From Gonatopus flavifemur (lineage: Eukaryota; Arthropoda; Insecta; Hymenoptera; Dryinidae), in NCBI GenBank assembly GCA_018340375.1, contig JAFFJZ010000006.1:18237501-18301500 (forward strand): a stretch of 64,000 nt of DNA, written 5' to 3'. The notes below the pieces were generated by a model. It saw only the letters and a list, made by a program, of their open reading frames with translations. It searched no databases and was not told the origin of the DNA. Position numbers and translations under genes: made by a program. Positions 22,401 through 36,588 of this stretch are shown here, in pieces. Position 1 is the first letter of the stretch, and each line of letters opens with the position of its first letter.

Positions 22401-24100
22401 TGTTTAGAAAATGAGGGATCGCGACTCGCACAGTCGACAGGCGCGCCTCGAGTTGGACGATTATAGAGGAATGAAGGTATATAACCGGTATCGCCACGCC
22501 AGAAACACGTTCCAGCTGTTTTAAGAGCTGCTGGCGCCTTCTACACCCACGTTCGATACCACGGTGGTTCGAGAGAAGTTCATAGCGAAGGATCACAGGA
22601 TTACAGGACTTTTCTCGTGTTATCGCCATTCGAACAAATTGGATTGAACAATAGGTGCAACACATAACAGAAGAATATCGTTGGTAATATCGATAAGCTA
22701 AAGATTACATCTCTCCTCATTCGTTTTCTCCAACTACTTGGATGTAATTTTTTATTTTTAAAAAAAGAAAAAGAACAACACGATGAGATGATACATCAAA
22801 TGGATTCAAATGAGAATCGGTACCACGTTTCCAAGTTCCTCAAACTCCCCCCGCCAATATGAAATGATTATTGCCAATAGCATTACGTTGTGATGATCAA
22901 GGTTAATAGAGAACCATAGGAATTCGAGGGCTAGTATTAACGGAATTATGGCCAATGATGTTTCTCCGTAAGGGTAATGAAGCGCGTATCCACTAAATTA
23001 CTCCTATGAACAGAATTGCTACCTTCAAGTTGAATTTTCACATTGAGAAATCAATTTAATCACTGTTATCGGGGGTACGATTTGATTTAACGATATTCTT
23101 ATCAGAAGTATATAATACCTCGACAGAGAGAAAGAGAGAAAGAAAAAAGATGCTACTGATCGAATTCATTGAAAATTTAGAACGGTTTATTACTTTGATT
23201 ATATTATCGATGAGAGAAAGTATCGGAAAGATATTGAAAATATTTAACATTGTTGCATTGTACCCCCCCCCCCCACCCCTTTCAGATATCAATCTCATAT
23301 TTATGTGCTTTGAAGGAAAAAAAGTGCGAGTTTGTAAAAGAATGGATCGCGTGCATATACTTATCACTACACTTGCGATCAAATTGCATGAGATGATAAA
23401 TGATGATTAGAATAATTTCTGATTCCTTTTCTCCTCCTCTCTTGCACACGAATGGAGGCTGGTGGATATAATGATGGAGACTTTGATGAAAAAAAAAAAC
23501 ACACACACATACACGTATATACATATGCATATATACACAGATAAAACAATACACAAGAGAAAAATGGAAAAAGAGAGGAGAGGAAAAAAAAGAATGTGAA
23601 CACACGCGAAAGAGTGGAATGATTATCTCGCGAGACTTTAGATAGCACTGACTGCTTTTTAATTGCTTGCGTCGCATTGCGGGGAATGCAAAATGACATC
23701 AAGATGGCGAACGCGAAGGAACAGCAGGTACGTGAACTTGAAAATTGAAAAAACGGCGGAGAAACAACGGTGACCGGATGCTGAGAATTTCTAAGTTGAT
23801 TCTTCAAGTATTCTTTTGACTTGAATGTCTTTCAATCAAGATTAAGAAATTTGAGAATTCATCGATGTTTATCTTCTCCAATCGACTCCTTGGCACTGTA
23901 AACTTCGTTTAAAAAAATCTACTGCAAGATTTTGGGTCTTCAACAGCTGAATCTAAACGATTCAAATTTCAGCAACATGATTTTTCCACTTTTATTCTTC
24001 GATTCTTTGCATCGATTTTTACGGAGATCTTTTTGTTTCAATTTTTCATTCGATCCATGAGTCAGTGGTTTCTTTAGTTGTTAGGAAAACAGTGAGGGAA
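19401..24100. other. No identified gene; a few exon-like open frames
   Basis: This block is less AT-rich than what follows. I found no recognisable protein. Two stretches are worth naming. One is a minus-strand frame at 20397-20633 (78 codons, rich in ordinary-looking protein sequence such as GLFFEFVYEELSACVNDGKR) that ends at a good donor (AGAAG|GTAATC). The other is a plus-strand frame ending at a GTACGT donor near 23730 (ATGCAAAATGACATCAAG). Neither has a convincing partner exon. There is also a run of 12 C at 23263-23274 and an A9(CA)n(TA)n tract around 23490-23540. Confidence 0.4.
20397..20633 (-). other. Possible coding exon, unidentified
   Basis: Open minus-strand frame whose 3' end sits on a splice-donor consensus (GAAAGAAG|GTAATC). 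The composition resembles a real protein (FVGLFFEFVYEELSA, RIIFSHLPMLIDD). The upstream border is uncertain; candidate acceptors precede CTACCATTCG and GGCTTTTCTTCG. No family is recognised and no neighbouring exon was found, so it may be chance. Confidence 0.25.
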
Positions 24101-26600
24101 GAATGGAAGATTTTGGTTTTCACGAGAAACATTTTTCTGCAATGAAAGAAAATTCAATTGAAACATTAAAAAATGAAATGAAAATAATCAAATAATATGA
24201 AGAAAAAACAAAGTAGAACAAATAAAATGAAAGTAAAACGAAGTACGAGTGGAAAAGTAAAAAGCAAAATGGAAAGAAAATAGAGAAAAATTGAATTTGA
24301 CAATTAAAGTGTCAAGTGATTAACAATTGGTATTATCAAAAGGGATGAATTCCAGTTGTATTCCATTCAATTATTTATACTTGTTTTGATATTTCATTTC
24401 TTTTATTTGCATCTCATTTTTATAGCATCATTTTGAATGGTCATTTTGAATACAAAATTCTTGCGATACGTCAATGTTTAGAGCGATCTGATGGATAACT
24501 GATGATTCACGATAGACTAAAAGACTTTTTTCTTTCTAAATTTTTATGCGTTATCATTTATAGGATGAATTCTTTCAATTTACTGAAAAATTGTCAACAG
24601 AATTGAATTCGGTCAGAAGAAGAAAAGAAGATTTACAGAATGTTTTTTGAAACTGGATTTAAAAGTGAAATTATTAAATTTTTCAATTCAAATATATTGA
24701 AAAATAGGAACACATTGTCTGTAAATTTCATTCGAATCGATGAAGTGAGATAATGTAAAAATACTGTAAAGTGTTTTTAGAATCATATATCAAATTGAAT
24801 AATTAATTTGTTGGAATTGAATTTTTATCATTGAAATAATAATATTTTCAGTTTTTAAGAGACAATATAAGGAGAGAAAATGAGTGAAAAGTGAGAAAGA
24901 ACTTGGAAATAGTATTGTATGGGGATAATAATGAAATTCCAAAACAAGGTTCAAATTCAATCCACCCATCTATCAGGAATTGAAAAATAAATTATATCAT
25001 TCAATTTGATTTCTCCAAACAAAACCAGTTGCTATGAATTAGTGTTTGAAAATGATCAAAAATTCATAATTTATATAACGAAACGTAATTCACATTTTTG
25101 AATATCTAGTTTTATTAATGAATACATTTAATTTGCACAATTATAAGTTTTTAATTCAATTTTAAATATCAATTTTTCCATATTTGAAATAATAATTTTC
25201 AAAGGGAATTTAATATCCAAGTTATTAGTATGAATTAAAATAGAAACAAAATTGATTCCTCTTAATAACAATGCAATAATTCGAATAAGTCCTTAGAAAA
25301 TTCTTCAATAAATTCTATCCTTCATGAAAATATTGATATATTGAGAATTTATTGAAAACTAAGAATAATATAAAATTTTTTATAGGAAACAAAATTTATG
25401 AATCAGATAAAGTTTTATTGTACATGTGCTTATCAGAAACATGTCTCTCTGTTCGAATATAAAGTCTATGCTGTGAAAAAATGATTGTATGAATTCATGA
25501 ATTGAAATATAATAAGTTGAATGTGCAAAGACAGCATCATCATTTGTTTTTCAATTGGAAAATAATATCAATAAAAGAATGATATAATAATTTTATAAAT
25601 GAAATTATGATTCAATCGAGGATATTCAAATGTGTACAAAACAACAGAAGAGTCTGTAAAATTTCATGTAATACTCGTTTTAAACTTTCAATGAATTTGA
25701 TGACAAAAAATCGATTCCATATCCATTAGGGAGAATTATTTATTCCAAAAACTCCAAAGTTGATTCTGGAATGATAATTAATGAAATAAAGTGAATAAAT
25801 TTTTATTAGAATAATTGAGCAAATTATCTTAAGGATGGAAGTTTAATAATTCGTCATAGATCATATTGAATAAATTAAATCCGTCGAACTCTCAAAATCT
25901 TACACAATTTGATTTTAAATTGAAATGAGTCAGATCGATTCCTATATTCATAAATAATAACATTCATCTTTACGGAAGAATTTTATGAATAAAATAATTT
26001 TCTAAATATTTCATTTCATGAGTTTGGCAGATTAGTATTTCGAATTCATGATTTATTCAAATAAAACTATTTAATAGGTAGTAATAATCGTAGACCTTTT
26101 GACTCAGTTGAAGAGGGATCTGAATTATTTTTTGAGTTCAATATTGAATATTTTCGAGGTCCATTTGGTATAATTTTTAATTATTAAGAATCATATTCAC
26201 TAGATTTTTTTAATAAATTTATATTTATTCTGAGTTTGATCGTTTTCATTCCTTCAAAAGGAAAATTCGGATGATCGGAACACAGAATGAAACCTGCTAG
26301 TGTTTGATTTTCCCTATTTTCACTGCAAATCGATTTATGAAGTCCAATTCTCGATTCGATCGTAATTTTATTGATAATGATGATGGAGATAATCTTGGTT
26401 TACTGATGTGACAAACATTTTTTTTCTCAACATATGTATTCAGGATTCTTAGCAGAAGTTACTTTAGTCATTGTTTAGACTATTATGAGATCTTACTAGC
26501 TTTTGAGAGGGAATTCTAGAGAATGACTCGAGGGTTTTGTTTGAGATATCTTGCATATACAAATATCTTGAAGACAAGTTTTAAATGCGAGAAATGTAAA
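24101..26600. other. AT-rich tract without genes
   Basis: Strongly AT-rich with no frame above about 60 codons and no repeat I can define. Short A- and T-rich words such as AATTGAAT and GAATAAAT recur by composition. It may be intergenic or deep intron sequence. Confidence 0.6.
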
Positions 26601-29600
26601 AGATGTCTTTTATAATATCTTCTTTGCACTGCTAAAAGAATTGACGATTTTGAAATCGTCAGTACTGGCAATTTTAGCATTGGCACAGCATCGGTAGCGA
26701 GCTATTTTGCAGTTTCCACATGAAATTGTACATACGATAACAATTTTGTTACCCAAGTAGTCCCGTTCGAGGCATCTTTCAATTGTCACGTGCAAGCAAT
26801 CGACGTTACCACCTCACAATCCTTTCGTTCATAGTGATTCTTGTTTGAACATGTGAGTTGAATATATCGAAACTAACTTGCAAAACCAATGAAGAGAATG
26901 GAGGAAATCTTCAAGACACTCTCCTTGGTAAAGAAATGTTTAAAACGGCAGCATTGGTATTAGTGGTAGCGGTATAAGAGTAGCAGTACATGAAAAGTTT
27001 AATGTTCATATAGAATGCTACTACTGTTAAGATTGCATGTTCGATCCTTCTTGCAACAAGTACCCGACCTTTTCGTGCCATTTTGTGCATAGTCCTGGCG
27101 TGAACTTGTTCGCTTCGTGATCTTTCGACTTCTCTTTCTCCATTTTCTCCCTTTGTCTTGATCGCGCGAGAGAAATCCTGGTGTGTGTCTCACAAGCACT
27201 GGCATGTTTCAATGTACTACCACCCCGGCATGTGATCCTCTCAAAGAAACTTATTGTTCTATACCTGAAGATCTACCCGAAGATCGCGTGTTCATTCACG
27301 ATGGCCTTCGAACGATTAAGAAAGAAGTCTACATATTCTTTCACAAACGTTGAATATCCAACCATAACTCCCCAAAAACAAACTATCCCACATTTTCAAA
27401 AATTTTCATTCGTCCACTCCATTGATTCCTCACCGTATCAAATTCTCAAAGAAGATGCGAAAAAAAGAGTAAAGTTTTGAGGATTGTTTGCAACACTAGC
27501 GTGTTGATATCGTTGTGGATTCCTTGTATCTTTCTCTCTGGTTAAATCGTTTTCTTCAACAGAATTCCCACGTATGCTATGCTGTCGAAGTACAAAGTGC
27601 TTTGAGAAATCTCCGGCATGGAAATGGGGATAATTGTGGCTCCGTAAATACCGCTACTTAATATCCAGTCGTGGCACTCTCGTACACGGTAGATATAACT
27701 CGTAGTATGTATGTTATAGAATCGACTACAGAGACTGTATTCCAAATTTCCCTCTCTTCTCTACTTCTATATTCGCGAATGAAAGTAAAATTGAGAAAAA
27801 AATCATATTTTTGAAGAGTATCAAGTTCCTAAAGATTATCATTAGTCCTTTTTCATATCTCACCCCTTAGGATGCAACCTATAATCATTTGGGATCATTG
27901 ATATTCAAGATTAAAGAAATAAACAACACCGATGAATATTGAACGAATCAATGAAATTGGATTGACAAGAGCCACGAGAGGAGCTAGAGCAACAACACTT
28001 CAGCCTCATTTGTTTTTATAATGCGCTTGGGAGTGAGTTTTAGTAATATGAAAAACCAGTCAACGCGAGTTAACTGTGGGCTTGTTACTCGAATCGAACT
28101 CGTAAGTTACGATCGCTAACGTGCCAATCTCTCAACAGCGTCTCTGCGGAGTTGAGTTGATACTTTATTTATGCGATACCGTGACTGAATGACACACTTG
28201 CGGTGTCTCGTAATTAAATCAATTGGTAGATCGTCACTAATAGCGTCAGATATACGACGGGATATTGAATTCCATTCAAGTACCAGGGTGGCATGCGAAA
28301 TAATGTGAAAGCATGATGATGACATTTTTGTGGGTATTGTTGATTGTTATTGCAAATAAAATTTTCGTTTTCCCTCATCACGCAGGAGGATTTGAAAAAG
28401 AAGAAATAAAGGAAAATACAACAAAAGATAAAGGAAAAAAATCAAGAGCCACTTGTGAGGCGTCTTTTTGACGAAGTTACCTGGCAGGCTTCCGCGTAAC
28501 AGAGCTACCAAAGCCTGTCGTATCTTTCTCCTTCGTGAGTCTTTGCAAGGAGCCGACAGAAAACGTCGTCATTATATGCCTTTCTAAGGTACATGTACAC
28601 ATATACACATCGTGTCGAGCGAAAACTTATAGCAAACACGCGATCCATGGATTTCTTGCCACGGAGTGGCCTTGAATACGACCTGCCCTCGCCCCGTTGT
28701 CATGGAAGAGTGTTTATCGCGCTCGTTTTATATACATATCGGAAATATATCGCAACTTCTCTGTTTTTCTATTTTTTTCTTTACACTCTCCTATGTTCAT
28801 TGCTTCTGGGAAACGAGATCACCTTCCGTGAGGGATATTTTTTTTCGCCGTTGGGTTACGCAAACGACCGATGAGGGATAAAAACAGTAGTTGTTGTAGG
28901 TAATGGAAGAAGGAACTCGACCGGATGTGTTACCAAGTTGACGATCCAGCTCCTACGATCGTTCGAGTTTCTCAGTATCGCGTTTATCGCGGTATATCGA
29001 GGGATATAAATATACCAAGGATAAACGAGAACGGAAGCATTTCTATTGATTTTGTTTTTTTTTTCCATAACGTCGCGACGACGTGTAAATTGCACGTTGA
29101 TTCGATAAATTCAATGTATATAGTTTCATTTTTCAGGTATGAATAATTCGCATTGTCAAATGCATGTTATTATATCAAACAAACACGCAAACGTAGAAAG
29201 AGTATGGTATATCGTTGTTTACAAACTTACCCAAGGTCAGTGATAATTCGTTTGAAAATGATTATATATTCCAAAATCAACGCGGCTTTCTTTCTCCTTC
29301 ATCTTTTACATACCTAAACACGTTGGGATGCGTGAGAATACACCTTTACCGGGAGAAGATATTTCGGCTGATGACTTTTGAGTGACGCACACGCAGTTGG
29401 ACAACACAAACATGAATTGCATGTCATCGCGTGACCATCGTTATGAACCCTTCCCTGTGTCACATCGCCTTGCTGCGTATTTGAATAAGGTTAAACACGC
29501 ACCGTTCGCCAAAATCAGGAAGTTCAAATACGAACTATGTAATATTCTGTTCTGGGAAAAAAACTCCTAATTTGACTACAAAAGATAGAAAATAGAACAA

Positions 29601-32330
29601 ATTTTTCGATTTGTTTGATTTCCAACCCTCGTTTATTATGTCTCGCACAATATTGAAGCAACTTTTAGCTGAAATCACGGTGCTCATCATCTCAGTGGCG
29701 GGCTTTATCTTTGCTTTTTCTTCTCCATTCGATTCTTTTTCTTCGTCTCCTTCTTGATGGCAAATAAACTAGGTGGAGTGGAGCTCGGTTCGTGATTGCC
29801 AGATTAATTGGATGTAGCGTGCGTGGTGCTGTAGCAGTAACCAAGGATGTACACGGCACATGGATCATTATCCAGCCTTTCGACCAAGAGCTATCCTAAA
29901 CGTTTCATCCGAACCTTACTTTCCTCTCATTCCCTCCAAGAGTCTATCCATTCTCTCTCGATTTTGAACTGTGAACTCTTGCGTGGATTACACGAGAAAC
30001 GAATCTTATTGGAAATCTTAGGCAGGGACGGTTTAGGAAGGGTTGGTATCGAATGATCGATCAATCCATCGCTAATTTCTAGAAAATCCCGAAATGAAGT
30101 GGAATTTATAAATCCATGCCCGGAAAAATTCGAATTCTACGGATATCATGTACGTTATTTTCGCGAAGAGAGAAAAACGAAACGATGCTGTTCAAAGTGC
30201 TGACTCGAGAAACCATCTTAGGTTTCCTGAGTGGCACTATCGACAAATGCCGTTATAGACAAACGGGAGCAAACGGGGTGGCTCAAGGGAGGAAAAGAAT
30301 CGAACAACCGAACAACGTGACCGCAAAAGGAATCGATTCCACTGGAGTTCTGGAAAATTGTACTCTATTTGTTTGCCTTTTGTCGCCGAAAGGGTAGTCT
30401 CGTGATTCTCAAATTCGTACATTCACGAATATATCTATCTAAAAGTAAAGTGCAAAAATATAGTACGATCGAGTGTAAAATATTTGCTTATCTTTTTGTT
30501 TTCGATACACAAAAAAAAAAGAATGAAAGAATCATTGGTTGTATCTATCAATTCTATCCTCGATTTGTTCGGAATCATAACCATAAAACCCAAAAACGCT
30601 GAAAGAGAAAAATAAAGCAGTTAAAAAGACGACCACTCGACACGTACCGATGGTGACAGAAGCAGGAACGGTAACGCAGTGGAGGTAGTAGTGGTAGTGT
30701 AATGGTAGTAGTACGGATAAAGAAGAAGAGAAAGCAAGTATGAAAAAGGGAGAGAACGAACAGTGCCATAAAGGTTCCTTTCCGCACTACGGATGAATAG
30801 GTCCATTTCAGGGTGGGGGTGCAGGGACTTGCCATGTCACAGGAAAAAAATAAAAGTCAAGTTGGATGTGATGTACTGCTTTCCCCGAGTTTCCGAGTTT
30901 CGTAAATCCGCGTCCTGCGTCCCTTCGCATCGAATGAATTCCATTATCTTTACATGGGTGTCAAGTTTCCTGCTCTTTTTCTCCTCTTCTCTCTCGTAAG
31001 ATCATTCTTTATTTTCATGTATAAAATAGGAAAAAAAAACATGGTCCTTTTTTTGAGCTTTTGAATCGATAGGTTGTATCTCTAATCACTTGGTCGCTAT
31101 TCGATGTACGAAGCGATTCTGTGCCCCTCGATTTCACAGGAACAGGAAAATAATAATTTCGTATAGCTGATTCGAAATCTGATACAACCTCTGCTTGATA
31201 TAACCTGTCCGTTGTGGATGCAACGTGATATGATAATGAAAACAATGTACAATGATGAACGAAAGCAATCAATATTTTTGTATATACTTCACATTTCCAT
31301 TGTGTGTCTTCGTTATTTAAATGTGTACCGTGTTATCATATTCCAATAATCTTTTCAGATGAGTGGAGTGAAATTTTCATTCCCGAAGGAGTTTTCTTAT
31401 TGCGAGGTATAACGTTCTACGGAGAGTTGCATTAAAGATAAAGTACAGCGATAACCAAACTGGAAGATGTGGGAGAGATTTCCACTCGTTAATTGTACAA
31501 CGTGGTAGTTGGAGATTTCAAAATTAGTTCAGATCTTACAAGCTATGGAACATGACGACTTCATGCAACAGGATCTATTCTATTACCCTCATCGTATTTA
31601 TACCACCTTCGGGGGAAAACCTGTGGCATTATACCTAATAATAATCACTAGTAATTATCTGCTAACGTTCTCTAACCGCGATCGGTAGTGGCCATATCAA
31701 GTTAATAACGACAATTATAGTAATTGCTCTGTCTCTAGGCGATCGTATATGATTATCCTGTTATGCATGAAAAATGCAAAACCACACCATGTAGGTGATA
31801 CAAGATGAACGAATGGGAGGGATTAATAAGGACCCCATACACGTACAACAAACTTATACGCGTCTAAGTCTATCGATTCTATTCGTCTCGGTAACGTCAT
31901 TCGATGCGTAGGAGTTTCTCATAAAAGGGTATTTTATTGTGTGATTCATGAAATCGTTTCGAATCCCATTGATTTCGCTTGACATAGCAACGAAAATTCG
32001 CTGCTTCATATATTTATACACCATCTATATTTTTAAATAATTAGCTTATTTGGAATGAATAGAAAGGAAATATATAGATTTCAATTGAATAGTCGTAAGT
32101 GTATCGCAATAGCCATCATCGTTCGGTTGTTCACACATGATACTTTAATGGAATATCATGGGGAGAGAGGAAAGTGCTTTACGAGCTATCTCTCTCGAGC
32201 GGGTAAACTCCGTCACTATTTTGATTCCCAGCATTTGGTATGATCGTACGAACACACGTAGAGTCTATGGCAATCCCTGCTCATGCAATATTGATGACCT
32301 GCCGTCTATCGAATGCCCCATGATAGCCCC

Positions 32331-32376
32331 TAACCAACCAAGCAACCAACCGACCGACCGACCAACCAACCAACCC
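32331..32376. repeat. CCAA/CCGA tetranucleotide microsatellite
   Basis: Imperfect run of CCAA units with a central block of CCGA units (ACCAACCAAGCAACCAACCG and onward). Confidence 0.85.
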
Positions 32377-33258
32377 CGTTCACCCTCACCCCAAGTTTCC
32401 ATCCAGGATCATCCTGATTGCGAACCGGGTCAGAGCCCCTGATTTTCAATAGATGGAACCCGACTTTAAACTATGATTATCCCTCTTCGTTCCCCTCCCC
32501 AGCGTGTGTGTGTTCTCATCCAAGCACCAAGTTCGCCGTTCGACTAATGAAGCTTTGCTCAAATTAGAAAGCCCAAAATTACTCATGGATGCTTATATTC
32601 GCTCACACGTGTATCGATCTCGATATCCAACGAATACATCGGGGTATCGTAAGAATCGAATATTTTGCAATGATATCCCAATGAAATTCATAGGTCAATG
32701 ATTGTCGACATCGAGGGTGAGCTCGTAAATAATTGATTAGCGGTATTATTCGTATTAATAACAGTAACAGGCACCAAGTACTCCAGAATCGTGTCAAAGA
32801 CCTCCCGCCGTGATTCTCCCCAATATTCTGCCGAGGACAGACGATAGAATGGCACAATCAGCAGTTGTGTCCCCACTTCCCTGTAACCAACCTCGCTAAT
32901 AAATTATCGACGGACAGGTTCTGTAAATGACACGATATCGTGGTGAGAAAGATTCGCATTGTCTCTGGCCAGGAAGAAAAATAGTTTTGCAAGAAATCTC
33001 TCATTGTATCAGGAGATCTACATCATCGTGGAGGGAATTTATATTCCCGATTAGTCAGCGATAAGCGCACAAAAATACAAATCACTTCGGTGACAAAATA
33101 CAAATTTGTATCCGACAAAGAATATAAATGTGAGAACATTGATGAGAAGAAAAGAAATCTTGATGATCTGGGAAAAGCTGTGAGGTAACTAATTCTTCTT
33201 TCAAGTTTTGAAGCAACTTCAAAAAGGAGAGAAAAAATAAAAGTGAAGGAGAAGAAAA

Positions 33259-33285
33259 TAAAGAAGAAGAAGAAGAAGAAGAAGA
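33259..33285. repeat. GAA trinucleotide microsatellite
   Basis: About eight AAG/GAA units in a purine-rich stretch. Confidence 0.85.
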
Positions 33286-34195
33286 TGTAGATCACGATCG
33301 AAGATAAAAAAGTACAATTTGTGGTTTAATACGACCTTTCGTGGCCTGAAAACGAGAGAACGCCGCCAATGAGGCACAAGCCAAATCGAGAAGGGTTCGG
33401 CTTCGCCTCGACGATGGCGCCTATTTTATTCCTTTTGTCTTGCCGCCACCATACCACTCTTAACAGAAACTCTCACCATCCCCTTTTACCTAAGGTTCTT
33501 CACCCATCTTTAGTCCAAGTCTCGTTTTTCGGTCTCCCTTAATATCGTCGAAGGGTCGAAAAGAGGACTCGAAAACGACGGAAGAAAACTGCGCAAAGAC
33601 AATGGAACATCGTCACGCTCGAAACCTCATTACGACTCCGTTACGATGACTTCGCCAACGATCCGTCTCGAAATTCGCTGGAAGGGTTCGACAAATGTGT
33701 TGCTGAGGTTATAATGCCTGTACCGGAAAGAATTTCTCTCTTCTGATGAATATAAGAACAATGATCTGAAGAAAACAACGGAAAACAACCTGTGTTTTAG
33801 AAATTTCGGTAGAAGATTGATCGAGGCGAGATGAGAAAGTGCGTCCAAAATTGCAGCGAATCAAATGCGCTCACTCTCCTCGCATTTGCCAGGATAAGTT
33901 GGTAGAAAATGTTCATCATGTCGTGATGAATTATCGATAATCTTAAAAAAAAATTGAAATTTCACAGAGGATTTGGAGATTACGTTTAGAAAAGTTTTCT
34001 TCGTCCTTGCAAAATTTCCTTGTTCTTTTTCCTATTTTTTTTCTTCGAAACATGGAAATAAACAGGGAAAACTTTTTTCACGGGTTGTCAGATAAATTTC
34101 GAGATTCAGACAAATTCAAAAAAATTTCGACAGATTTCAGATAAGATTTGTAAGGAAGTGCAGAAAAATACAAAGAATAAAGAATTTAGAAAATG

Positions 34196-34380
34196 CCCTG
34201 GTGCAACAAAATTTCTCTGAATTCCACTGACAACCTCTGAATCTCACTGAGAAACTCTGAAGAACTCTCGCTTGTGAGACACGTTTTTTTACTGGAAACT
34301 TTTTTCTCCGAAAAAACTATGAACGCCTCTCAGATCTTCTGAAATTTTCAAAGATGTTCAGAGAAATTTTTCCACCAGGG
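34196..34380. mobile_element. Foldback MITE, CCCTGGTG family
   Basis: Starts CCCTGGTGCAACAAAATTTC and ends GAAATTTTTCCACCAGGG, a terminal inverted repeat with one indel. ATG directly flanks both sides (34193-34195 and 34381-34383), a possible 3-base target duplication. The inside consists of TCTGAATTCCACTGA-type repeats. Confidence 0.7.
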
Positions 34381-36588
34381 ATGAGTCAGAAAAAATGTGG
34401 AAGATTCAAAGAATTCCCCAGGAATTCCGAGAGATTTTGATTCAGAGAAATCCAAAAAACTTTGAGATTCTTGGATGTTTAATTTTATGCGAATTACTGA
34501 GAAACATGTCCAAAATTGAGAAGACTTTCTTCCCAGGATACATCCCGCTTCAAGGGAGTCACCAAAAATATTGAAAAAAGGGCGAAGAAAAGGTTCATTG
34601 TATCTCATTTTGTCACGGTCAATTTAATTTAATATATACTTATAATGCGTACCTGATTATTGCCTCACATGTTAGTTGTCTCATTTTCACCTCATTCGCT
34701 CTCGCATATACACGTATGTATTTATCCATATACATTCTATGTAATTTACATGTAAGTTATACGTAGATCTGAAGCATATTATTTTTATATAACAGAGTCT
34801 CATACATGACATGCTGTACTAGTTTATCATTCCTCCAAGATTTTAATACGATTTAATCACAGTTCATTATCGAGAGGAATAAATTGAAATTGATTATACG
34901 TATTTTATTAAGAGAAATTACGAAGATATGACTTTATAATGATATAACTGTTTGTTATTTACATGTAAATCTTCGATCTGGGGAGTGACAGTTTCTTTGT
35001 AACACCTAATTGAAAATATGCGGAACGTAAATATATGGTGCATTCAAATTAACCATATATTCACGAGGCTGATTTGAGAAGGAAATCTCCACAGTTGAGA
35101 AATGGTTCAGTATTGACCAGATTGTATTTATGAAACGTCGGCAATGACAATTGTTTGTATTATATTGTTCCTCAATTGAAACGATTGAAACCAACAGTTC
35201 GATGGATCGATATTATTTGAAGAATGCTTCGTTTGTAGAAAACTGCGCCAGTACCGGACCACACTTTGTAGCAACAGTATTAACGCAATGTTGTTCCAAT
35301 ATGATTACTTTAGTGAACCAAGACTGAGCCTGAACTGAACCAGAGTAGGAAAGATGACAATAAAGGCGGTATGCAGAGTCAGGTCTGAGACTAGACCTAG
35401 TTCCAGCCCATACGCGGAAAAAATAAGACACCACTGGTTACTGTGGAAGACAACAATCGGTTGGAAAAGAAATGAAAACACGCTTGGATAATGAGGATTA
35501 GCGCGATCACAGTGATGAATATTGTATTGAAATTCGTCAATGCTGACTGGACAGTAATGAGGACTGAGAAACGCAGGACTGCATGGAATAAATTTGAGTT
35601 CCAATGTATTTTTGTAATTCACAGTGGCCATTGCTGTTTTCTTTTTGCCGTGTAAGATTATACATTGCGTGGGACCGGTCCTGGACTCTGCATACCGCCC
35701 TTGGTCTGGTCTGGGGATCCCTGGATCAAGAAACTCATCAATTCCTATTAGACGTGCAGATTTCCAATCCAAACTGATTAAAACCCATCGAATTTGAATA
35801 AAAAATCTGCACTTTTAATGAGAAATGGATGGGTTTCTTTAACAAGGGATCAAACCGGAAATATTGTATGTTTTCCGGATCGCCAACTTGGAATCCAAGA
35901 TTCATTCAACTTCATCAGTAACACCCAAAAAAAAGGAAGAATGGCACTGAAAGAAAGAAAGGATTTCGCATTGCCGCAACCCGTCAAGGGGGACGAATTC
36001 CTAACACTATGTTATTGAATCCAATGACCCATCAACCTTATAAGCTTCTTGCGTCTGCACTCAGGGCACCCTCACACGGTAACAACGGGCAACAGAGATC
36101 CCTGGATCACGGCTTTCATGCCGTTATGGCAGACCCAGGAGAGAGCCAAATTTCGAAATATGCGGCGGAAAGTGCAAAATAGAATTTCAGTTCTCTCTTG
36201 ATTCGGATTCCGTTCCGTTAACTTGGAGGCTCTTGATTGGTTCATTCCTACATACCCTGGTGTGAAAATGTCCACGCTCCAAAAGCGAATATTGGGACAA
36301 ATGAAGCGTGGAAATGTTTCAATTTTCGCTTCTTTCGCGCTTACATACTGTTTCGTGTACTCTTCCGCGTCGTTTCATACCCTTCCTACGCTCTCATTTT
36401 CACTAGGGTTTATTAGAATAAAACTAGCAACGTTCCAATAATTGCAGTTTTTCAGCCCATAGGAGGGCCCATAAATTATTTCAGCGGAAAATATTACGAT
36501 TCAAGAGGGAACTAGAATTTCACATTGCGTTTTTCACCGCAAAGGATGGCATCTTAAAGATATTAGCGAATCATGTTGTTGAAATTTG
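34381..36588. other. No identified gene; nested foldback around 35.3-35.7 kb
   Basis: The main structure is the foldback given separately. A 155-codon minus-strand frame (35305-35772) runs through that foldback, and I read it as a by-product of the inverted repeat. GGGATCCCTGGATCAAG at about 35718 has a near copy, AGATCCCTGGATCACGG, at about 36095. Confidence 0.45.
35345..35730. mobile_element. Nested foldback element
   Basis: GGCGGTATGCAGAGTCAGG (about 35365) faces CCTGGACTCTGCATACCGCC (about 35680) in inverted orientation. Between them is a second pair, ACGCGGAAAAAATAAGAC (about 35411) and TTTTCTTTTTGCCGTGT (about 35637), which are CACGG-type ends. This looks like one MITE inserted between the arms of another. 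Confidence 0.5.

Larger units (their letters stand above)
26601..34195. other. No identified gene; simple repeats and mixed composition
   Basis: Nothing recognisable as coding. Open frames of 60-99 codons occur on both strands at chance-like density (for example plus 27181-27480) without splice or motif support. It contains simple repeats listed separately (32331-32376, 33259-33285) and T-rich stretches. Long introns or regulatory DNA of an unseen gene are possible. Confidence 0.45.

Noticed and set aside
23282..23807. Overlapping 131- and 142-codon minus-strand frames
   Set aside because: They run through T-rich and CA/TA simple repeats; the residues are low-complexity Phe, Ser and His runs.
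35305..35772. 155-codon minus-strand frame
   Set aside because: It spans the arms of a nested foldback and has no recognisable domain.
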